The position numbers were made by a program, and so were the translations under genes. From assembly GCA_900550205.1 (NCBI GenBank), contig URRJ01000077.1, forward strand, positions 1-9,062: a stretch of 9,062 bases of DNA. The letters run 5' to 3'. The first letter of the stretch is position 1. Each line of letters begins with the position of its first letter. The DNA comes from an uncultured Collinsella sp. (lineage in GTDB: Bacteria; Actinomycetota; Coriobacteriia; Coriobacteriales; Coriobacteriaceae). Below the pieces are notes generated by a model. The model saw only the letters and a list, made by a program, of their open reading frames with translations, did not search any database and was not told where the DNA came from. Shown here in pieces: positions 5,884-9,062 of this stretch.

Positions 5884-6261
5884 TTAGAGAGCGGCGACGA
5901 CCTCGATCTCGACCAGACCGCCGGCCGGAAGAGCGGCAACCTGGAAAGCGCTGCGCGCGGGGAACGGAGCCTCGAACTTGGAAGCGTAGATCTCGTTCAC
6001 GGCAGCGAAGTCGGCGATGTCGGCCAGGTAGACCGTGGTCTTGACGACATCGGCAAAGGTGGCGCCGGCAGCGGTCAGCAGAGCCTCGACGTTAGCAAGG
6101 GACTGCTTAGCCTGGGCCTCGACGCCCTCGGGCATCTTGCCGGTTGCGGGGTCGATGCCCAGCTGGCCGGACAGGAACACCATGTTGCCGGTCTGGATGC
6201 CGGGGGAATACGGGCCGATGGCTGCGGGTGCGTTATCGGAAGACACGACGGTCTTGCTCAT
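5884..6261 (-). CDS. ridA: RidA/YjgF family 2-iminobutanoate/2-iminopropanoate deaminase
   Basis: This 125-residue cytoplasmic protein has the family's normal length. It hydrolyses reactive enamine/imine intermediates, such as 2-aminoacrylate from PLP-dependent dehydratases, to keto acids and ammonia. The start MSKTVVSSDNAPAAIGPYSP resembles E. coli RidA, including GPY at 16-18. The catalytic carboxylate-binding arginine is R103 in PARSAF, and E120 in VEIEVVA corresponds to the conserved C-terminal acidic residue. The ATG at 6261 follows AAGGAG by 6 nt; an in-frame ATG at 6336 would lie within a leader hairpin and has no ribosome site. The gene has its own promoter (6351-6379) and a leader hairpin (6296-6341), and it is convergent with the regulator. 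It may be housekeeping. A link to the purine unit is possible, because the wider ygfK/ssnA gene sets often include a diaminopropionate ammonia-lyase, a 2-aminoacrylate producer; this is inference. Confidence 0.95.
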   Translation of the reverse strand: MSKTVVSSDNAPAAIGPYSPGIQTGNMVFLSGQLGIDPATGKMPEGVEAQAKQSLANVEALLTAAGATFADVVKTTVYLADIADFAAVNEIYASKFEAPFPARSAFQVAALPAGGLVEIEVVAAL

Positions 6262-6295
6262 GTTTTTCTCCTTACGATCAGTTGAGAGAGCGTGA

Positions 6296-6341
6296 GCGCG
6301 GCGTTCACACCGGGAGGCACAGTTCGGTCTGAACACCGCGC
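6296..6341 (-). promoter_or_regulatory. Hairpin near the 5' end of the ridA mRNA
   Basis: Twelve-base arms GCGCGGCGTTCA (6296-6307) and TGAACACCGCGC (6330-6341) pair with one exception, which is a C:A mismatch on the plus strand but a U:G wobble on the minus-strand RNA. The stem would start a few nucleotides from the predicted transcription start and end about 22 nt before the AAGGAG of ridA. No T-run follows, so mRNA stabilisation or translational control fits better than termination. Confidence 0.5.
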
Positions 6342-6350
6342 TTGATTGGG

Positions 6351-6379
6351 ATAGTAGGGGATGATTTTGCGCGGTGCAA
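6351..6379 (-). promoter_or_regulatory. Predicted ridA promoter
   Basis: Read on the minus strand: -35 TTGCAC (6379-6374), a spacer of exactly 17 bp, and -10 TACTAT (6356-6351). The transcript would begin around 6344, giving a leader of about 80 nt that starts with the hairpin at 6341. Confidence 0.5.
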
Positions 6380-6460
6380 GATTATTATCACATTGCGAGA
6401 ATATTTTATCGACCAACGGCGCGTACGGGCCGCTGAACGGCGTGGCTGGCGACCTGTCTG

Positions 6461-6535
6461 AAAAATGATCCCTTTTCCTCCGTCCCCTTCGGATCATGTG
6501 ATCCCTTAGGCACGGAGGAAAAGGGATTATTTTTG
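6461..6535. repeat. Dispersed palindromic repeat, intact copy 2
   Basis: Arms 6461-6483 and 6512-6534 are a 23-bp inverted repeat with a single difference (6467/6528, a G:U wobble on plus-strand RNA). The inner 16 bp (6468-6483 and 6512-6527, core CCTTTTCCTCCGT) are perfect. The 28-nt spacer holds a smaller palindrome, GGATCA-TG-TGATCC (6491-6504). Each arm ends in A/T homopolymer, so both strands read as a terminator-like hairpin with a U tail. The right arm is shared with 5782-5805. There is no transposase nearby. It resembles a REP- or MITE-like dispersed element placed between genes. Confidence 0.75.
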
Positions 6536-6601
6536 CCTGAGGGGCTGCTGAAGACTTTGTCCTGCTTAGGCTGCGGGCATCGTCCATCGCGACGGCGCCA
6601 C

Positions 6602-6607
6602 TATACT
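6602..6607 (+). promoter_or_regulatory. Possible -10 element of the U32 gene
   Basis: TATACT lies 33 bp before the ATG at 6640 and sits inside the inverted repeat ATACT-TTTG-AGTAT (6603-6616). I could not find a convincing -35 at 16-18 bp upstream, so this is a weak call. Confidence 0.3.
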
Positions 6608-6639
6608 TTTGAGTATCTGAGCATTTTGAAAGGCAGGAT

Positions 6640-9062
6640 ATGACCGCAACCGCCAGTCGAACCACCAACCGCAGACCCGAGCTCTTGGCCCCCGCCGGAG
6701 GCCCGGAGCCCTTTGCCGCCGCACTCGCTGCCGGGGCAGACGCCATCTACTGCGGCATGGGCAGCTTCAACGCCCGCCGCAAGGCAACGAACTTTACCGA
6801 CGAGGCCTTTGAGCAGGCCTGCCGCGCTGCGCACCTGGCCGGATCGCGCGTCTACGTCACGGTCAACATCGTCATCAAGCAGTCCGAGATGGGCGATGCG
6901 CTGCAACTCATCCACCGCTGCTCCACGCTGGGCGCCGATGCCTTCATTATCCAGGACTGGGGCCTGTTCTTTGAGGTCAAGCGCACCATGCCCGGCATCG
7001 AGACACATATCTCGACCCAAGCGAACATCCACGATGACCGCGGGACTATCTGGTGCCGCCAGCAGGGCGCTGACCGCGTGACCCTCTCGCGCGAGCTTTC
7101 CATCGACGAGATTGCCGCCATTCACAATGCCGCGCCCGACGTTGACCTGGAGGTCTTTAGCCACGGCGCCATCTGCTTTTGCTACTCGGGCCTGTGCCTG
7201 CTGTCGAGCTTTGCCATGGCGGGCCGCTCGGCCAACCGCGGCATGTGTGCTCAGCCCTGTCGCCTGCCTTATGAACTGATCGACGAGAACGGTCGCACGC
7301 TCTCCCCTGCCGGTCGCGAGCGCGCTCTATGCCCGCGCGACACCAACACTTCGCAGCTCGTTCGCCGTCTGTATGACGCCGGCGCCGCATCGCTCAAGCT
7401 CGAGGGCCGCATGAAGGCGCCCGACTACGTGTACTCCATCGTCGATGTCTATCGTCATCAGATCGATGACATGCTGGCCGGTGTCGCCGTAGATAAGGAC
7501 GAAGACGCCGCTCGCCAGCGCCAACTCAAGCGCTGCTTTAACCGCGACTTTACGCACGCCTATCAGGACGGCACCTCGGGCGACGAGATGATGAGCTACG
7601 AGCGCTCCAACAACCGCGGCCAGATTGTGGGCACGGTGCTGGGCAGTCGTCTGGCCAACCGCGACGTGCGCGGGCTCAAACCCGACGACCGTCGTCGCCG
7701 CGCCGCCATCGCCCGCATTGAGTTGTTTGAGCCCGTGGGCAAGGGCGACTTGTTGGAACTTCGCCACGACGACGAGTTCGACCAGTTCCTAACCACTATC
7801 GCTACCGATGCTGCCGCCGGCGACATCATCGAGTGCCGCGTGCCCCGCAGCATGCCCAAGGGCTGCCGCGTGCGCGTTATTCGAAGCCAGTGCGCCATCG
7901 ACGCTGCCGGCGCCGCGCTCAAGCGCGACGTGCTGCGCTGCCGCGCCGTGGACGTATCCGTCGTGGCGCGTCTGGGCGAGCCGTTTACTGTGACGCTCGC
8001 CTGCTGCGACGATCCTTCGCTTACGACCACGGCTACGGGCTTTACCGTCGAGGCCGCCAAGACCCGTGCGGTCGAGGCGTCCGATCTGGTTGAGCATGTG
8101 GGCCGCATGGGCTCCTCTCCCTTTGAGGCTGCGAGCTTTGAGGTGGCGCTCGATGAGGGCTGCGGCATGGGCTTCTCCGCTGTGCACAAGGTGCGTGCCG
8201 CCGCCTGCAAGGCGCTGGAGGAGGCCATTCTGGCACCGTATGAGGAGCGCGCCCGCACGCTCGAGCTACCGGTGCTCGACAAATGTACGCGCCCCATGCC
8301 CGAGCACTACCGCGATGAGCCGCAGATCTGCGCCACCGTCACCTCGCTCGAGGCCGCCGAGGCAGCCCGCGCGGAGGGCGCAACGCGCATCTACATGACC
8401 ACCGACGCGCTCGATGCGGCCGAGCTCTCCCCCGCCGATGCGCTTGAGCAGGGCATCGTACCCATACTCGACGAGGTCTGCCGCGCCGTTGACCACGTCC
8501 GCGTTGACCCGTGGGTTGTTGCCGGTGCCACGGTCGCCGTCGGCAATATCTCTGAGCTTGCCCTGGCCGCCCAGGTTGGCGCCACGGCGGAGGTCCGCTC
8601 TTGTCTGCCCGTGCACAACACACCTTGCATGGAGGCTCTTGCCGAGCGCGGAGCCGGTGCGTTTTGGCTCTCGCCCGAGATCACGCTTGACGAGATCGTC
8701 TCGCTTGGCACCGCCGCACCCGCAGCCCTGGGCATCACCGTGTTCGGCCGTCCGCGCGTTATGACGAGCGAGCACTGCATCCTGCAGGTGGCCAACGGCT
8801 GCATCCACGATTGCGCCAACTGCCGCCTGCGCGCCCGCAAGCTGTCGCTCAAGAATATCGATGGCAAGGTCATGCCCGTGCGCACCGACATCCATGGCCG
8901 CTCTCGCTTGTACGACGCCTACCCCATCGACCTTACGCCGCAGGTGCCACAGCTGCTCGACGCCGGCGTCCGTCGCCTTATGGTGGACGGTACGCTGCTC
9001 GAGACGGATGAGGTGGGCCGCGCCGTCGCACGCGTCCGTCGCGCCGTCGAGGCCGCACAGGC
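6640..9062 (+). CDS. Large U32-family protein with DUF3656-type C-terminal region, 3' end outside the window
   Basis: The frame is open for 807 codons to the window edge, so the C-terminus is missing. The start ATG at 6640 has a modest GGCAGG upstream. The N-terminal U32 domain begins PELLAPAGGPEPFAAALAAG (13-32) and has the diagnostic motif EVFSHGAICFCYSGLC (171-186), NRGMCAQPCR (199-208), C231 in ALCPRD, and LKLEGRMK (252-259). The spacing C179-x6-C186-x16-C203 matches the cysteines known to bind a 4Fe-4S cluster in UbiU/UbiV. The remainder (about 330-807) looks like the DUF3656/second U32 half, ending in LSPEITLDEI, VFGRPRVM and a cysteine group C713, C721, C725, C728. The E. coli DUF3656 member RlhA hydroxylates 23S rRNA at C2501; other relatives modify tRNA. 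The 'collagenase/peptidase' label is historical, and RNA hydroxylation is the better guess. No functional link with the purine genes is evident. Confidence 0.88.
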   Translation, partial: MTATASRTTNRRPELLAPAGGPEPFAAALAAGADAIYCGMGSFNARRKATNFTDEAFEQACRAAHLAGSRVYVTVNIVIKQSEMGDALQLIHRCSTLGADAFIIQDWGLFFEVKRTMPGIETHISTQANIHDDRGTIWCRQQGADRVTLSRELSIDEIAAIHNAAPDVDLEVFSHGAICFCYSGLCLLSSFAMAGRSANRGMCAQPCRLPYELIDENGRTLSPAGRERALCPRDTNTSQLVRRLYDAGAASLKLEGRMKAPDYVYSIVDVYRHQIDDMLAGVAVDKDEDAARQRQLKRCFNRDFTHAYQDGTSGDEMMSYERSNNRGQIVGTVLGSRLANRDVRGLKPDDRRRRAAIARIELFEPVGKGDLLELRHDDEFDQFLTTIATDAAAGDIIECRVPRSMPKGCRVRVIRSQCAIDAAGAALKRDVLRCRAVDVSVVARLGEPFTVTLACCDDPSLTTTATGFTVEAAKTRAVEASDLVEHVGRMGSSPFEAASFEVALDEGCGMGFSAVHKVRAAACKALEEAILAPYEERARTLELPVLDKCTRPMPEHYRDEPQICATVTSLEAAEAARAEGATRIYMTTDALDAAELSPADALEQGIVPILDEVCRAVDHVRVDPWVVAGATVAVGNISELALAAQVGATAEVRSCLPVHNTPCMEALAERGAGAFWLSPEITLDEIVSLGTAAPAALGITVFGRPRVMTSEHCILQVANGCIHDCANCRLRARKLSLKNIDGKVMPVRTDIHGRSRLYDAYPIDLTPQVPQLLDAGVRRLMVDGTLLETDEVGRAVARVRRAVEAAQ

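Larger units (their letters stand above)
6262..6639. promoter_or_regulatory. Divergent intergenic region between ridA and the U32 gene
   Basis: This 378-bp non-coding gap holds the ridA leader hairpin and promoter on the left, a long palindromic repeat in the middle (6461-6534), and a possible -10 element for the U32 gene on the right (6602-6607). No gene ends here, so the terminator-like palindrome has no obvious transcript to stop. I see no credible small ORF or RNA gene. Confidence 0.6.

Noticed and set aside
6461..6535. Reading the palindrome as the ridA or U32 terminator
   Set aside because: Both flanking genes point away from it, so neither transcript would end here.
6601..8895. Minus-strand open frames (6601-7164, 7327-7767, 7596-8297, 8266-8895) opposite the U32 gene
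   Set aside because: They are mirror frames of a continuous, motif-rich U32 coding sequence and overlap one another.
1..9062. CRISPR array, tRNA, rRNA, phage or insertion sequence
   Set aside because: No regularly spaced repeats, cloverleaf sequences, transposase motifs or integrase motifs were seen on either strand.

Overview
The window looks like chromosomal DNA from a gut anaerobe of the Coriobacteriia, most likely Collinsella or a close relative. I infer this from the high G+C coding sequence with strong GC3 bias, the AAGGAG-type ribosome binding sites, and the gene content (anaerobic purine genes, a large two-part U32 protein). No marker gene here fixes the genus.

Left part (1-4755, all minus strand): a three-gene unit read leftwards. 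It consists of an NCS2-family purine permease (3361-4755), an SsnA-like amidohydrolase (1810-3165) and the N-terminal 553 residues of a YgfK-like flavin/Fe-S oxidoreductase, which runs off the left edge (1-1661). ssnA, ygfK and NCS2 permeases are also neighbours in the E. coli purine catabolism region, and published work on gut anaerobes has linked ygfK and ssnA to anaerobic urate/purine breakdown. The unit is therefore best read as purine import followed by deamination/hydrolysis and reductive degradation. The gaps between the three genes (195 and 148 nt) are unusually long and full of stem-loops.

Middle (4756-5763): an A+T-rich divergent intergenic region of 351 bp holds a candidate permease promoter overlapping a Fur-box-like 15-mer. 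It separates the permease from a divergently transcribed YheO-PAS/HTH regulator (plus, GTG start at 5107), which is the obvious candidate regulator of the unit.

Right part (5764-9062): a strong shared terminator (5821-5854) lies between the regulator and the convergent ridA gene (minus, 5884-6261), which has a good promoter and a hairpin near the predicted 5' end of its mRNA. The 378-bp divergent gap between ridA and the next gene contains a long, near-perfect palindrome (6461-6534). Its right arm recurs, 22 of 24 bases identical, directly after the regulator stop codon, so it is a dispersed repeat. From 6640 to the right edge runs a large U32-family protein (807 codons seen, C-terminus missing), with the canonical U32 cysteine motif and a second cysteine cluster in its C-terminal half.

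No rRNA, tRNA, CRISPR array, insertion sequence or phage gene was seen.
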